Assembly (NCBI RefSeq): GCF_022179325.1
Contig: NZ_BPQQ01000047.1
Coordinates: 1 to 64,000, forward strand
Reading direction: 5' to 3'
Length of the DNA stretch: 64,000 bases
Origin: Methylobacterium isbiliense
GTDB taxonomy: Bacteria; Pseudomonadota; Alphaproteobacteria; Rhizobiales; Beijerinckiaceae
Shown: piece by piece, positions 8,809 to 18,604 of the stretch
How positions within the stretch are numbered: the first letter of the stretch is position 1
Layout: each line of letters begins with the position of its first letter
The notes under the pieces: model-generated
What the model saw: only the letters and a program-made list of their open reading frames with translations
Database searches by the model: none
Told to the model about the DNA's origin: nothing
Position numbers and translations under genes: made by a program

Positions 8809-10500
8809 TCACGCCTCGCGCACGCTCCCGCGCCCGAACCACGCCGCCTTGCGGGCGGCCGCGACCTCGCGCAGGACGCCGCGCCGGAGCTGGCGGTTCG
8901 TCGCCCCGGTCTCGTGCCACCAGCCGTCCGCCTGCATGGCGCGGGCGGCGGCGACGAAGCGGTCGGCCACGGCCGCGAACTCGGCCTCGCCGTAGGCGAG
9001 GCTGAAGATCAGGCGGCCGGTGCCGATCCACGACAGGGCCAGCCCCTCGGCGCGCAGGTAGTATTGCAGCATCCAGTTGTAGCGCGACGGGCTCGTGTAG
9101 AGCACGGTCCAGATCGTCGAGAGGGCGGCGACTCGCACCGGCAGCCCCTCCGCGGCGAGCCGCCGGTTCAGCGCCTCGGCCCGTGCGGTCCAACGCGCAT
9201 CGAGCCCCTCGTAGAGGGCGCGCGTCTCGGGCGCGTCGAAGTAGGCGAAGAACTCCGCCATCGTCCCCATCACCAGGGGATGGGCGTTGAAGGTGCCGCG
9301 GGCGAAGCACACGTCGACCGGGCGGTCGTCGCGGTAGCGCCGCATCAGGTCGGCCCGGCCGCACAGCACGCCGACCGGCAGGCCGCCGCCCACCGTCTTG
9401 CCGTAGGTCACCATGTCGGCCCGGACGCCGAAGTATTCCTGCGCCCCGCCGGGGGCGAGGCGGAAGCCCACGAACACCTCGTCGAAGATCAGCACGATGC
9501 CGCGCGCCGTGCAGACCTCGCGCAGCTCCGCGAGCCACGCCGCATAGGCCGCCCGGTCGAGCCCGGCCGCGCGGCCGCTGTCCACGAGCGCCGAATCCGC
9601 CGGGGCGGCGGCGTTCGGGTGCAGGGCCTGGAGCGGGTTGACGAGCACGCAGGCGATGTCGCGGCGGCTCCCCAGCACCCGCAGGGTCCGGCGCGACATC
9701 TCGGCGAGCGTGAAGGTGTCGCGGGCCGGGACCGGGTTGCCGATGCCGGGCTGCACGTCGCCCCACCAACCGTGATAGGCGCCGCAGAAGCGCACCACGC
9801 GGCGGCGGCGCGTGTGGTAGCGGGCGAGCCGCACCGCCTGCATCACCGCCTCGGTGCCGGACATGTGGAACGAGACCTCGTCGAGGCCCGAGACCGCGCG
9901 CAGGCGGGCGACGTTGCCGGCCACCACCGGGTGGGGAGCGCCCAGCACCGGCCCGAGGTCGCGCACCCGCGCGGCGGCGCGCTCGAGGAAGCCCTTGTAG
10001 ACGTCCGGGCCGAACAGGGTGACGCCGTAGGAGCCCGCGAGGTCGTAGAACACGTTGCCGTCGAGGTCCGTGACCGTGACGCCCGCGGAGGCCTGCAGCG
10101 CCGAGCCCGCCGAGAGCTGGTCGCGCACCATGCGGGCGAACTGGAACGGCACCCGGTAGAGGCCGGTGAATTGCAGGTCGGAGAGGCCCTCGCGCATCTC
10201 CGCCGTCACCCGGCGGGTCTCGGGAAAGCGCTCCCGGTAGAGGGCGGCGAGGCGCGCAAAGCCCGCCTCGCGCCGCGCCGCCACCGCCTCGGGCGCCCCG
10301 TCCGCGCGGAAGAACGCCGCCGGATCGTATTCGTAGAACGGGATCAGCCCGGCGACGCGCCGGGCCATGCGGGCATGGCCCGCGAGCGAGCGGTGCTTGG
10401 CCCGCGAGAGCTGCAGGCGCTCCCGGGCCTTCCAGACCATGCCGGCGGCGGCCGCCGCGCCGAGGGGAGCGAGAGCGAGGGTCGACCAATGTGCATCCAT
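8809..10500 (-). CDS. Class III aminotransferase (glutamate-1-semialdehyde aminomutase-like) with N-terminal extension
   Basis: 563 residues from the ATG at 10500; a GTG 42 bp further up would overlap the divergent psd gene and is not favoured. The fold type I PLP core has SGTEAVMQAVRLARYHT, the cofactor Asp in LIFDEVFVGF, and the Schiff-base Lys near residue 368 in TYGKTVGGGLPVG. These features match glutamate-1-semialdehyde 2,1-aminomutase rather than ornithine-type transaminases. The protein carries about 130 extra N-terminal residues, including one short hydrophobic segment (LALAPLGAAAAAGMVW) that may anchor it to the membrane. A dedicated hemL role is doubtful because most alphaproteobacteria make 5-aminolevulinate from glycine. 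Its genomic setting suggests action on an amino-containing lipid or its precursor (inference). Confidence 0.75.
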   Translation of the reverse strand: MDAHWSTLALAPLGAAAAAGMVWKARERLQLSRAKHRSLAGHARMARRVAGLIPFYEYDPAAFFRADGAPEAVAARREAGFARLAALYRERFPETRRVTAEMREGLSDLQFTGLYRVPFQFARMVRDQLSAGSALQASAGVTVTDLDGNVFYDLAGSYGVTLFGPDVYKGFLERAAARVRDLGPVLGAPHPVVAGNVARLRAVSGLDEVSFHMSGTEAVMQAVRLARYHTRRRRVVRFCGAYHGWWGDVQPGIGNPVPARDTFTLAEMSRRTLRVLGSRRDIACVLVNPLQALHPNAAAPADSALVDSGRAAGLDRAAYAAWLAELREVCTARGIVLIFDEVFVGFRLAPGGAQEYFGVRADMVTYGKTVGGGLPVGVLCGRADLMRRYRDDRPVDVCFARGTFNAHPLVMGTMAEFFAYFDAPETRALYEGLDARWTARAEALNRRLAAEGLPVRVAALSTIWTVLYTSPSRYNWMLQYYLRAEGLALSWIGTGRLIFSLAYGEAEFAAVADRFVAAARAMQADGWWHETGATNRQLRRGVLREVAAARKAAWFGRGSVREA

Positions 10501-10532
10501 GAATCCGTGGCGTACCGGGGCCGTTTCACGGG

Positions 10533-11438
10533 ATGATGACACTCCGCTCCATGCTCGCGCGCATCGGCGCGCAGGAGGATCTGAACTTCCTCCTGACGAA
10601 CCGCATCCCGCGCCGCCTCGCCACCCGCTTCATGGGCTGGTTCAGCCCGATCGAGCAGCCGCTGGTGCGCGACGCCTCGCTGTTCCTGTGGCGCCTGTTC
10701 TGCGACGTCGACCTCAGCGACGCCCGGACGACCCGCTTCCGCAGCCTGCACGACGCCTTCATCCGCGAACTGAAGGACGGCGCGCGGCCGGTCGCCTCCG
10801 ATCCCGCCGTGCTGACGAGCCCCTGCGACGCGATCGTGGGCGCGCATGGCCGGGTGGAGGGCGGCCGGGTCTTCCAGGTCAAGGGCTTTCCCTACCGCCT
10901 GTCCGACCTCCTGCCGGATGCCGAGACGGCGGCGCATTACGCGGGCGGCACCTACGTGACCCTGCGGCTGACGGCGGGGATGTACCACCGCTTCCACGCG
11001 CCGCACGATTGCCGGGTCGAGTCCGTCACCTACGTGGCGGGCGACACCTGGAACGTGAACCCGATCGCGCTCAAGCGCGTCGAGGCGCTGTTCTGCAAGA
11101 ACGAGCGGGCGGTGGTGCGCACCACGCTGCTGGCCTCCGGCCATCGCGTCACCCTGGTGCCGGTGGCGGCGATCCTGGTGGCGAGCCTGCGCTTCCGCTT
11201 CCTCGACATCACCCTCGACCTGCGCCGCAAGGGGCCGCGCACGCTCCCCTGCGACGCAGAGCTGCGCAAGGGCGAGGAGATGGGCTGGTTCCAGCACGGC
11301 TCGACCATCATCGTGCTGGCCCCGGAGGGCTTCGGCCTCTGCGAGGGCCTGCGCGAGGGCGGGCGCATCCGCATGGGCGAGCCGCTGATGCGCCTGCCGC
11401 AGGGTGATGCGCCTGAGGGCTCGATCCGATCAGATTGA
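10533..11438 (+). CDS. psd: Phosphatidylserine decarboxylase proenzyme
   Basis: 301 residues, the length of the E. coli-type bacterial enzyme. The self-cleavage site is WFQHGSTII, where S257 would become the pyruvoyl group of the alpha subunit after cleavage at G256-S257. The Asp-His-Ser autoprocessing triad is visible as D99 (SPCDA) and H155 ([10 protein letters not shown]). It converts phosphatidylserine to phosphatidylethanolamine at the inner membrane. The gene is divergent from the aminotransferase with only 32 bp between starts, and it is followed by a MITE-like insertion. Most alphaproteobacterial Psd proteins are of the shorter PSD-B type next to pssA, so this longer form without a pssA neighbour may be a second copy (inference). 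Confidence 0.85.
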   Translation: MMTLRSMLARIGAQEDLNFLLTNRIPRRLATRFMGWFSPIEQPLVRDASLFLWRLFCDVDLSDARTTRFRSLHDAFIRELKDGARPVASDPAVLTSPCDAIVGAHGRVEGGRVFQVKGFPYRLSDLLPDAETAAHYAGGTYVTLRLTAGMYHRFHAPHDCRVESVTYVAGDTWNVNPIALKRVEALFCKNERAVVRTTLLASGHRVTLVPVAAILVASLRFRFLDITLDLRRKGPRTLPCDAELRKGEEMGWFQHGSTIIVLAPEGFGLCEGLREGGRIRMGEPLMRLPQGDAPEGSIRSD

Positions 11439-11462
11439 CCACGGGAACGGCTGCTTGCGACC

Positions 11463-11632
11463 GAGGCTGTGTGAAAACGCGGGCGCAGACCGAGAATATA
11501 GAAGAATCTTCTTCGACAGAAACGCCCGGCCGCTACAAGCCGCCCAGTATGCCGACAGGACGCCTGTTCCGGCATTGCCCAGAACGTCTGAGGGAAAATC
11601 CTTCTACCGCTTCAACGTTTTCACACAGCCTC
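11463..11632. mobile_element. 170-bp MITE-like element with 17-bp perfect terminal inverted repeats
   Basis: The left end reads GAGGCTGTGTGAAAACG (11463-11479) and the right end is its exact reverse complement (11616-11632). The element is flanked on both sides by GACC (11459-11462 and 11633-11636), a likely 4-bp target-site duplication. It has no room for a transposase. Termini of the GGCTGTGTGAAAAC kind are known to me from IS5-related insertion sequences, so a full-length partner elsewhere in the genome probably mobilises it; that link is from memory. It lies in the 440-bp gap between psd and the next regulator. The rest of the gap, 11637-11878, holds the leader of that regulator with no other feature I can support. 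Confidence 0.8.
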
Positions 11633-11878
11633 GACCCATTGCAGAAGGCCGGAAGGTCCGCTTCCACGCGGTATGGTGGTCTCGCTTTGACAGCCCCTGG
11701 CCGCTTGCGGCCCGTCCGCTTTGAGGCTCGGGTTGCAGCCAAGCGGCCGTTCCGTGCGGCTAAGGTAGACGATCAAGAACTGGCTCGCGCGTATGTAATT
11801 GGTCAAGGTGATGCGCAGACACGGATCTATGGGTTCTCCCCTGACGAGCGCCTGATCGCTCAGCGCCGGGGAACTCCG

Positions 11879-13384
11879 ATGCCCAGCCAAGAGCAAATGA
11901 TGAAGCGCCAGCAAGTGCTGGCCGACTTCGGCGAGTTCGCCCTGGGCAGCGAGAACCTCGACGAGGTGCTGACCGAAGCCTGCCGCCTCGTCGCCGAGGC
12001 TCTCGGCACCATCCGCGCCAAGATCCTGGAGATCCAAGAGGACAGGCAAAGCCTGCTCGTGCGGGCTGGCGTCGGCTGGGATCCGGGCATCATTGGTCGG
12101 CTGCGCCTACCCATGGGAGAGCGCTCCTCCGAGACCTTCGCGATCAAGGAAGGCACGCCCGTCATCACGCAGGACATCCGCAAGGAGATGCGCTTCGACT
12201 TCCCCGATTTCATGAAGAAGGCCGGGGTCGTCGCGGTGGTGAACGCGCCGATCTTCCTGCCCCGCAAGAAGCCCTATGGCCTGCTCCAGGTGGACGCGAC
12301 CGAGCCGCGCGACTTTACTCAGGAAGACACCGAGTTCTTGCGCACCTACACCATCATCCTGGGGCCGGTGATCGATCGCCTGCACAAGGTGGGCGACCTG
12401 CGCACGAGCGAGGACCGCTTCCGGCTCTTCGCCGAACATACGGCAAACGTTCTCTGGCTCGCCGATCTGGAGAGCGGACGGCTCGATTATCTCAGCCCGG
12501 CCTTCGCGCGGGTCTGGGGCATGCCCGCCGACGACATGCCGGACCTCGCGAGTTGGCTCGCTATCGTCCACCCGGAGGACCGCGATGCCGCCGCGCTGGC
12601 GCTGGAGCGGGTTGGTGGTGGCGAGACACTCGTATTGGAGTATCGCATCCAGCGCGGCTCAGACCACGCGGTGCGCCGCGTCCGGGACACCTTCTTCCCG
12701 ATCCCGGGCACTGACGGACGGATCCGGTCAGCGGGCGGGATCGCGCAGGACATCACCACCGACACTCGCCTGCGCGCCTACGTGATCGCAGTTGGGGACG
12801 ACGCCCGGCGCGGCCTCGTCGGCACTCTGCAAACCGCCGGTTACGAGGTGCGGGCCTTTGAGAGCGAGCAGGCCCTCCTCACGATGAAGGGTTCGCTGAT
12901 GCCGGGCTGCGTCGTGCTCGAATTGACGGAAGCTGGCGACCTCGTTGTCGCAAGCGAGCTGAAGGCGGCACGCGCGCATCTGCCCGTGGTGGCGGTCGGC
13001 GCCAGCGGCGGCGATGTCGGCTTCGGGGTCCGGGTCATGAAGGCGGGAGCGGTCGATTTCCTCGAAGCCCCCTGGGCACCGGAGGCGCTGCTGTTCGCCG
13101 TCAAGACGGCTCTCGCCGAGATCCACGCCGACGCTGATCGGGCGCGCAAGGGCGACGAGGCCCATGCTCGGATCGCGGCGCTTTCCGCGCGCGAACGCGC
13201 GGTGCTGGAGGGTTTGCTCGCGGGCGGGACCAACAAGACCATCGCCCGCACGCTGGGCCTGAGCCCGCGCACGGTGGAGATCCACCGGGCTCGGGTCATG
13301 GAGGCGCTCGGTGCCCAAACCCTGCCCGAGGCCGTCCTCATCGCGACGGCTGCCGGTGTGCGCCCCGCCAATCACGACGACTAG
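11879..13384 (+). CDS. GAF-PAS-(degenerate receiver)-LuxR transcriptional regulator
   Basis: The frame is open further upstream into the MITE, but the first ATG that gives a sensible protein is 11879, with CGGGGAA ahead of it. It is 501 aa. A GAF domain (about 15-165) is followed by a PAS domain (175-295), a receiver fold (298-415) and a LuxR-type helix-turn-helix (432-495, [44 protein letters not shown] in two stretches). The output half aligns well with FixJ ([12 protein letters not shown] versus KAGAVDFIEKPF). However, the phosphoacceptor Asp is Glu (E348, [10 protein letters not shown]) and the conserved Lys is Ala (A397). The receiver therefore probably cannot be phosphorylated in the usual way, and the fused GAF/PAS sensors likely control it directly. 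No kinase domain is present. Confidence 0.82.
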   Translation: MPSQEQMMKRQQVLADFGEFALGSENLDEVLTEACRLVAEALGTIRAKILEIQEDRQSLLVRAGVGWDPGIIGRLRLPMGERSSETFAIKEGTPVITQDIRKEMRFDFPDFMKKAGVVAVVNAPIFLPRKKPYGLLQVDATEPRDFTQEDTEFLRTYTIILGPVIDRLHKVGDLRTSEDRFRLFAEHTANVLWLADLESGRLDYLSPAFARVWGMPADDMPDLASWLAIVHPEDRDAAALALERVGGGETLVLEYRIQRGSDHAVRRVRDTFFPIPGTDGRIRSAGGIAQDITTDTRLRAYVIAVGDDARRGLVGTLQTAGYEVRAFESEQALLTMKGSLMPGCVVLELTEAGDLVVASELKAARAHLPVVAVGASGGDVGFGVRVMKAGAVDFLEAPWAPEALLFAVKTALAEIHADADRARKGDEAHARIAALSARERAVLEGLLAGGTNKTIARTLGLSPRTVEIHRARVMEALGAQTLPEAVLIATAAGVRPANHDD

Positions 13385-13607
13385 GTCGCGCGCCTCGGCG
13401 CCCGGTAACAAGCACGCCGCCCTCGACCCTACGACTGCTGGTGAACGTCAGAGGCATCCGGCCTCGAACTTCACAAGCTGACACGGGTGGGACGGCAGCA
13501 ATACGAGCCAAGCGGAATGTCGGCTTTCGGGCGGCAACCCAATGACGCCTCACCACCCTCAGCAGCCAGTCCCACCGCCAAGCGGATTGAGCTCAACCCC
13601 CAGCCCT

Positions 13608-13630
13608 CCCCGCCCGGAGCCCGGGCGGGG
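13608..13630 (-). terminator. Hairpin downstream of the RND pump operon
   Basis: CCCCGCCCGG, a 3-nt loop and CCGGGCGGGG form a perfect 10-bp stem 13 bp beyond the stop of the pump gene. There is no U-tract on the minus strand, so it may act as a 3'-end stabiliser or a weak or Rho-assisted terminator. Confidence 0.5.
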
Positions 13631-13642
13631 CCGCCCGCTCCG

Positions 13643-16600
13643 TCAGGTCGCGGGGGTCGCCGACGGGCCGGGCCCGGCGCCGGCGGGGTCGGATTTCGGC
13701 GCGGCGGCCGCCTTGGCGGCCTTGGCGGCGCGGCGGCGCTCGGCCCGTCGGCCGAACCAGGCGCCGATGCGCTTGGGCGTGTCGGCGATCACGCACATCA
13801 GGCAGAAGACCGCCGGCACGAAGATCAGCGACAGGACCGTGGAGAACAGGAGGCCGCCGATCACCGCGATCGCCATCGGCGAGCGGAATTCGCCGCCCGC
13901 GCCGAGCGCCAGCGCCGAGGGCACCATGCCGGCCACCATGGCGATGGTGGTCATCACGATCGGGCGGGCGCGCTTGCGGCCCGCATCGATGATCGCCTCC
14001 TCGCGCGACAGGCCGTGGCGCATCGACTCGATGGCGAATTCCACCAGCATGATGGCGTTCTTGGTCACGATGCCCATCAGCATCAGGATGCCGATCCAGA
14101 CCGGGGTCGTGAGCTGCTTGCCGGTGATCAGCAGCGCCATCACGGCGCCGCCGAGCGAGAGCGGCAGCGAGAACAGGATGGTGATCGGGTGCAGGAAGGA
14201 CCCGAACAGCATCACCAGCACCGCGTAGACCATCAGCAGGCCGGCCCGCATCACCTCGGCGAAGCCGTCCGAGAGTTCGGCGAGGTTCTCGGCATCGCCC
14301 GACTGGCTCACCTGCACGCCCTTGGGCAGGTTCTTCATCACCGGGAGATTGTTGATGGACTCCAGCACGTCGCCGAGGGCGGCATCGCCCACGAGGTCGG
14401 CCGCCACCGTGGCCTGCCGCTCGCGGTCGTAGCGGGCGATGTTGGCCGGCCCGTCCTGGAAGCTCAGATCCGCCACCGCCGAGAGCGGCACGCCGCCCTT
14501 GGCGGCGGGCGTCGGGATGCGCAGCTGCTCGATGATCTGCCAGTTGAGCCGGGCGCTGTCGTCGAGTTGCACCCGCACCGGGACGAGCCGGTCGCCCGCG
14601 TCGAACTTGGCGAGGGCAGGGCCGACATCGCCGATGGTGGCGACGCGGATCGTCTCCGAGAGCGTGTCGGCGGTGATGCCGAGCCGCGCCGCGAGGTCCA
14701 TGCGCGGGCGGATGCGCAGCTCCGGCCGGTTGAGCGTGGCGCCGGAGATCACGTTGCCGACGGTGGGCAGGCGGCGCATCTGGTTGGCGAGTTCGTTGGC
14801 GACGCTCGCGACCTTGGCGCTGTCCTGGCCGTTGACCACGAGCGAGATCGCCCGCAGGCCGTTCTCGTCCACGAACCAGTAGCGCACGTCCGGCACTTGG
14901 CGCAGGCGCGCCTCGACCTGCTGCTCCAGCTGCCGCTGCGTCACCGAGCGCGTGGACTTGTCGGTGTAGTTCAGGATCAGGGCGGCGCGGCGCACCTCCA
15001 CCTGGCCGGCCGCGCGCCCGCCATCCACGAACACGCTCTTGACCTGCGGGATGTTCTGCCGGAGGTCCTTCACGATCACGTCGGTGACGCGCTGGGTGTC
15101 GGAGGCTTGGCTCCCCGGCGGCAGCTCCACGAACAGGAGCGAGCGGGCGGTGTCCTGGGCCGGCAGGAAGCCCTGCGAGAGCAGCCCCATGCTGGCGATC
15201 GAGGCCGCGAAGATGGCGATGCCGAGCACCACGGTCAGCAGGTAGAAGCGGACCGACTTCGTCACCAGCCAGACATAGGCGCGCTCCACCCGGCCCGGCG
15301 GCTTCTCCTCGTGGACGTGCGGCTTCATGATGTAGGCCGCGAGCATCGGCGTCACGAGGCGCGCGGCGAGCAGCGAGAACAGCACCTGCACCGCGATGGT
15401 GATGCCGAACTGCTTGAAGAACTGGCCGGCGATGCCGCCCATGAAGCTCGCGGGCGCGAAGATCGCCACGATGGTGAGGCTGATGGCGATCACCGCGAGC
15501 CCGATCTCGTCGGCCGCGTCGATCGCCGCCTGATAGGGCGATTTCCCCATCCGGATGTGGCGCACGATGTTCTCGATCTCGACGATCGAGTCGTCGACCA
15601 GGATGCCGGTCGAGAGCGTGACGGCGAGGAAGCTCACGAGGTTGAGCGAGAACCCGAGCAGGTCCATCGCCCAGAAGGCCGGGAAGATCGACAACGGCAG
15701 CGACACCGCGACGATCACGGTGGTGCGCAGATCGCGCAGGAACAGGAACACCACGATGACGGCGAGCGCCGCGCCCTCGAACAGGGTCTTGATCGCCGCC
15801 TCGTAGTTGCCGAGCGTGTAGTCGACCGAGGTGTCGATCAGCGACAGCTTCACGTCCGGGTACTCGGCGTGGATCTGGTCGATCTTGGTCTGGACGGCCT
15901 TGGCCACCACCACGTCGCTCGCGCCCTTGGCGCGCTTGATGCCGATGGCGACCACCGGCTTGGCGTCGAGGCTCGCGAAGGTGCGCCGGTCGGCCACCGT
16001 GTCGGTGACCACGCCGAGATCCTGCAGCCGGATCTGCCCGCCCGTCGAGAGCGGGATCATCACCCCCTTCAGCTCGTCGAGGGAGCGCGCGCCCGCGAGC
16101 GCCCGGATGGCGAAGTCGCGCCCGCCGAGTTCGGTGCGCCCGCCCGCCACGTCGACGTTGATGCCGCGCAGGCGCCGGCTGACGTCGACGGCGGTGAGGC
16201 CGAAGGCCTGCAGGCGGTCGGGATCGAGGGAGACCAGGATCTCGCGCTCCGATCCGCCGATGGTCTCGACCTGCGCCACGCCGCGGATGCTCTGGAGCCG
16301 GCGCTTCACCACCGTGTCGACGAAGTAGGAGAGCTGCTCGGGCGTCTTGCCGGGCGAACTCGCCGCGTAGGTGACGATGGGCAGGCCCACCACGTCGACG
16401 CGCTGGATCAGGGGCGCCTCCGCCGAGCGCGGCAGCTCGGCCTGGATGCGGGTGATCGCGTCCTTGACGTCGTTGAGCGCCCGGTCGGTGTTGGTCTCCA
16501 GGCGGAACTGCACGGTCGTCACCGAGACGCCGTCGGTGACGAGGGAGGAGATGTGGCGCACGCCCTCGACGCCCGAGACGCCGTCCTCGATCGTCTTGGT

Positions 16601-16795
16601 GACCTGCGCCTCCAGCTCCGCGGGCGCCGCCCCGAACTGCGCCACCGCCACCGAGATGATCGGGATGTCGGCGGAGGGCAGCCGGGTGATCGGCAGCTTG
16701 CCGAAGCTGATCCAGCCGAGGATGAGCAGGATGAGGGAGATCAGGATCGACGGCAGCGGCCGGCGGATCGCCCAGGAGGACACGTTGAAGGACAA
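13643..16795 (-). CDS. RND-family efflux pump, inner-membrane subunit (AcrB/MdtB type)
   Basis: 1050 residues, full length for a hydrophobe/amphiphile efflux RND protein. The first helix begins WAIRRPLPSILISLILLILG. The proton-relay Asp pair in helix 4 is D401-D402 (GILVDDSIVEIEN). The helix-6 block and the FGSFLHPITILFSLPLSLGGA and MGIVTKNAIMLVEFA segments of the second half are intact. The most plausible start is a TTG at 16795, 41 bp after the adaptor stop, although the Shine-Dalgarno is poor; a GTG four codons later is an alternative. With the adaptor upstream it would form a tripartite drug or solvent exporter. No outer-membrane TolC-type gene lies nearby, so a channel encoded elsewhere must be shared. 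Confidence 0.92.
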   Translation of the reverse strand: MSFNVSSWAIRRPLPSILISLILLILGWISFGKLPITRLPSADIPIISVAVAQFGAAPAELEAQVTKTIEDGVSGVEGVRHISSLVTDGVSVTTVQFRLETNTDRALNDVKDAITRIQAELPRSAEAPLIQRVDVVGLPIVTYAASSPGKTPEQLSYFVDTVVKRRLQSIRGVAQVETIGGSEREILVSLDPDRLQAFGLTAVDVSRRLRGINVDVAGGRTELGGRDFAIRALAGARSLDELKGVMIPLSTGGQIRLQDLGVVTDTVADRRTFASLDAKPVVAIGIKRAKGASDVVVAKAVQTKIDQIHAEYPDVKLSLIDTSVDYTLGNYEAAIKTLFEGAALAVIVVFLFLRDLRTTVIVAVSLPLSIFPAFWAMDLLGFSLNLVSFLAVTLSTGILVDDSIVEIENIVRHIRMGKSPYQAAIDAADEIGLAVIAISLTIVAIFAPASFMGGIAGQFFKQFGITIAVQVLFSLLAARLVTPMLAAYIMKPHVHEEKPPGRVERAYVWLVTKSVRFYLLTVVLGIAIFAASIASMGLLSQGFLPAQDTARSLLFVELPPGSQASDTQRVTDVIVKDLRQNIPQVKSVFVDGGRAAGQVEVRRAALILNYTDKSTRSVTQRQLEQQVEARLRQVPDVRYWFVDENGLRAISLVVNGQDSAKVASVANELANQMRRLPTVGNVISGATLNRPELRIRPRMDLAARLGITADTLSETIRVATIGDVGPALAKFDAGDRLVPVRVQLDDSARLNWQIIEQLRIPTPAAKGGVPLSAVADLSFQDGPANIARYDRERQATVAADLVGDAALGDVLESINNLPVMKNLPKGVQVSQSGDAENLAELSDGFAEVMRAGLLMVYAVLVMLFGSFLHPITILFSLPLSLGGAVMALLITGKQLTTPVWIGILMLMGIVTKNAIMLVEFAIESMRHGLSREEAIIDAGRKRARPIVMTTIAMVAGMVPSALALGAGGEFRSPMAIAVIGGLLFSTVLSLIFVPAVFCLMCVIADTPKRIGAWFGRRAERRRAAKAAKAAAAPKSDPAGAGPGPSATPAT

Positions 16796-16836
16796 GGGGG
16801 CGCTCGCGTCGGTTCGGGGTCAGGGGAGCGTCGGCA

Positions 16837-17715
16837 TCAATAGGCCGTGCCCGCGTTGGCGACCACGACGTCACCCTCCGCGACGCCGCTGCGGATCTCG
16901 ACGTCGTCCTCCGAGGAGGAGCCCACGACGACGCGCCGGACGCTGATGCGCCCGTTGCGCACCACCTGCACGCTGGTGGTGTCGCTCCGGCGCAGGATCG
17001 CCGAGCGCGGGACGGCGACGCCGCAACTGCGCGCGGTGTCGACGAGGGCGCGCGCGAACATGCCGGGGCGCAGGTCGGGATGGGCGGTGACCGAGAGCAT
17101 GGCGCGGCCGAACTGGGTCGCCGGGTCGACGTCGGTGGCCGGCACCCGCACCTCGCCCGGCAGTTCGAGGTCGTTGCCCACGAGGATGCGCGACTCGGCG
17201 CCCGCGCGGATCTTGGCGATGTAGAGGCTCGGCACCTGCACCATCAGGTCGAGGTCGCGGTCGAGGCTGAGCTGCAGCAGCGGCTCCATCTGCACGCTGG
17301 TGAGCGCCCCGACCCGGGCGGTGCTGCGGTTGACGGTGCCGGCGGCCGGCGCCTTGAGGGTGAAGCTGGCCGGCAGCGCCGAGGGCTGGGCCCGCGCCGC
17401 GGCGGCGGGATCGTCCGCCCCGATGCGCACGAGGCGCACGAGATCCTGGCCGGCCGTGACCGTGTCGCCCTCCTGCACGAGGACGTCCGAGATCCGGTAG
17501 CCGTCGACGTTGAGGCTGACGAAGGCTTGGCGGCGCGGCATCAGGTAGCCGGTCACCCGCACGTTGTCGGAGAAGCAGGCGCGGCGCGCCCGCACCGTCT
17601 CGGGGGCCGTCTCGCCCTCCGCCGCCGCGGCGGCGCCCGAGAGGCCGCAGGCGAGGAGGATCGTGCCCGCGAGGCGCAGGGCGGCGGCCGGAACCCGGTC
17701 GCGGTCAGGACGCAT
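16837..17715 (-). CDS. RND periplasmic adaptor (membrane fusion protein) of the adjacent pump
   Basis: 292 residues with an N-terminal signal peptide (RLAGTILLACGLSGAAAAAEG). A short biotinyl-lipoyl-like domain (VNVDGYRISDVLVQEGDTVTAGQ type, with the second half at LKAPAAGTVNRSTARVG) is followed by a beta-barrel and membrane-proximal domain. The coiled-coil hairpin expected between the lipoyl halves is very short, so this is a minimal adaptor. The mature protein has two cysteines only, at RRACFSD and RSCGVAVP, which could form a disulfide in the periplasm. It is the first gene of a two-gene operon with the pump. A paralogue with the same two cysteines lies at 33.4-34.3 kb without a pump. Confidence 0.87.
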   Translation of the reverse strand: MRPDRDRVPAAALRLAGTILLACGLSGAAAAAEGETAPETVRARRACFSDNVRVTGYLMPRRQAFVSLNVDGYRISDVLVQEGDTVTAGQDLVRLVRIGADDPAAAARAQPSALPASFTLKAPAAGTVNRSTARVGALTSVQMEPLLQLSLDRDLDLMVQVPSLYIAKIRAGAESRILVGNDLELPGEVRVPATDVDPATQFGRAMLSVTAHPDLRPGMFARALVDTARSCGVAVPRSAILRRSDTTSVQVVRNGRISVRRVVVGSSSEDDVEIRSGVAEGDVVVANAGTAY

Positions 17716-17822
17716 GCATCACTCTCCGGCGGGACCCGGACCGGCTGGGAACGAGCGCCGGATGCCCTTGCGGGCATCCGGCGTGGGAGACGTGGTTCAC
17801 GGACCCGGGCCGCAGCGGCGGA

Positions 17823-18476
17823 TCAGTAGCGCGAGGCGGATTTCACCCCGGACATGTTGATCGTCGTCACCCGGCGGTTCGCCGGGGCGGTCGGGTTTGC
17901 CGAATCCTTGAGCTGCGTCTTGCCGTAGCCGACGCTGACGAGGTTCGCGGCCGGGACGCCGTAATTCTGGACGATGTACTCCTTCACCGCCTCGGCCCGA
18001 CGCTCGGAGAGCGTCTGGTTCGCCTGGTCGCCGCCCTTGCCGTCGGTGTGGCCGACGATGAGGAAGGTGTTGCCCTTCAGTTCGGGCCGGGCCAGGGCGG
18101 CGCCGAGGCTCTTGACCATCGGCAGGGCCTTCGCGCCGATCTTGGCGGAGTTGTAGTCGAACGGGATCTCCAGATCGATGCTCGGCTTGTCGGCCGAGGC
18201 CGCCGCGAGCTTGGTGCGCTCGCTGGAGGTCAGCGAGGCGCGGTTGCGCAGGCTGTCGAGGAAGCTGCGGTCCTCGCTGACGCCGCCGTCGCCCCGGACG
18301 CTGGTGGAGAGGCTGCGGGTCTGCCCCATCGTCGGCGGCGCCAGCGCCTTGACGATGTCGGCCTCGCTCACCGCGCTCTGGGCCTGGGCGCCCGCGACCG
18401 AGGCGAGCAGGAAGAATCCGGTCAGCCATGCCGCCCGCGCCTTGCGCGGCAGGGCGGTACCAAGCGATTCGGTCAT
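17823..18476 (-). CDS. OmpA-family peptidoglycan-binding protein
   Basis: 217 residues from the ATG at 18476, which has AGGAG 9 bp upstream and opens directly on a signal peptide (WLTGFFLLASVAGAQAQS). After an unstructured middle part comes an OmpA_C domain with IPFDYNSAKIGAKALPMV and the diaminopimelate-binding pattern GHTDGKG...N..LSERRAEAV. It should sit in the periplasm, tethered to the cell wall. It lies 128 bp downstream of the pseudo-caspase gene on the same strand. Such caspase/TPR and OmpA_C pairs suggest a shared envelope role, but no function is known. Confidence 0.87.
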   Translation of the reverse strand: MTESLGTALPRKARAAWLTGFFLLASVAGAQAQSAVSEADIVKALAPPTMGQTRSLSTSVRGDGGVSEDRSFLDSLRNRASLTSSERTKLAAASADKPSIDLEIPFDYNSAKIGAKALPMVKSLGAALARPELKGNTFLIVGHTDGKGGDQANQTLSERRAEAVKEYIVQNYGVPAANLVSVGYGKTQLKDSANPTAPANRRVTTINMSGVKSASRY

Positions 18477-18604
18477 CACGATGCTCCTGATCAAAGTCCT
18501 AACCACGTCCAGACGCTCATCGACGTTTCTCGGCATGCCGCCAAGCTCGATTGTTGTCGGCACCCACCTTATCCCCCGTGTCGAGCCGGCGGATGTGTGC
18601 CAGC

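Noticed and set aside
8809-10500. Calling the aminotransferase hemL
   Set aside because: It has a 130-residue extension, lies among lipid genes, and the presumed lineage uses the glycine (HemA/ALAS) route.
13487-16843. An 1118-codon plus-strand open frame and a 1093-codon minus-strand frame across the RND gene
   Set aside because: Both are shadows of the RND pump. Their His/Arg/Asp-rich translations show no helices or motifs.
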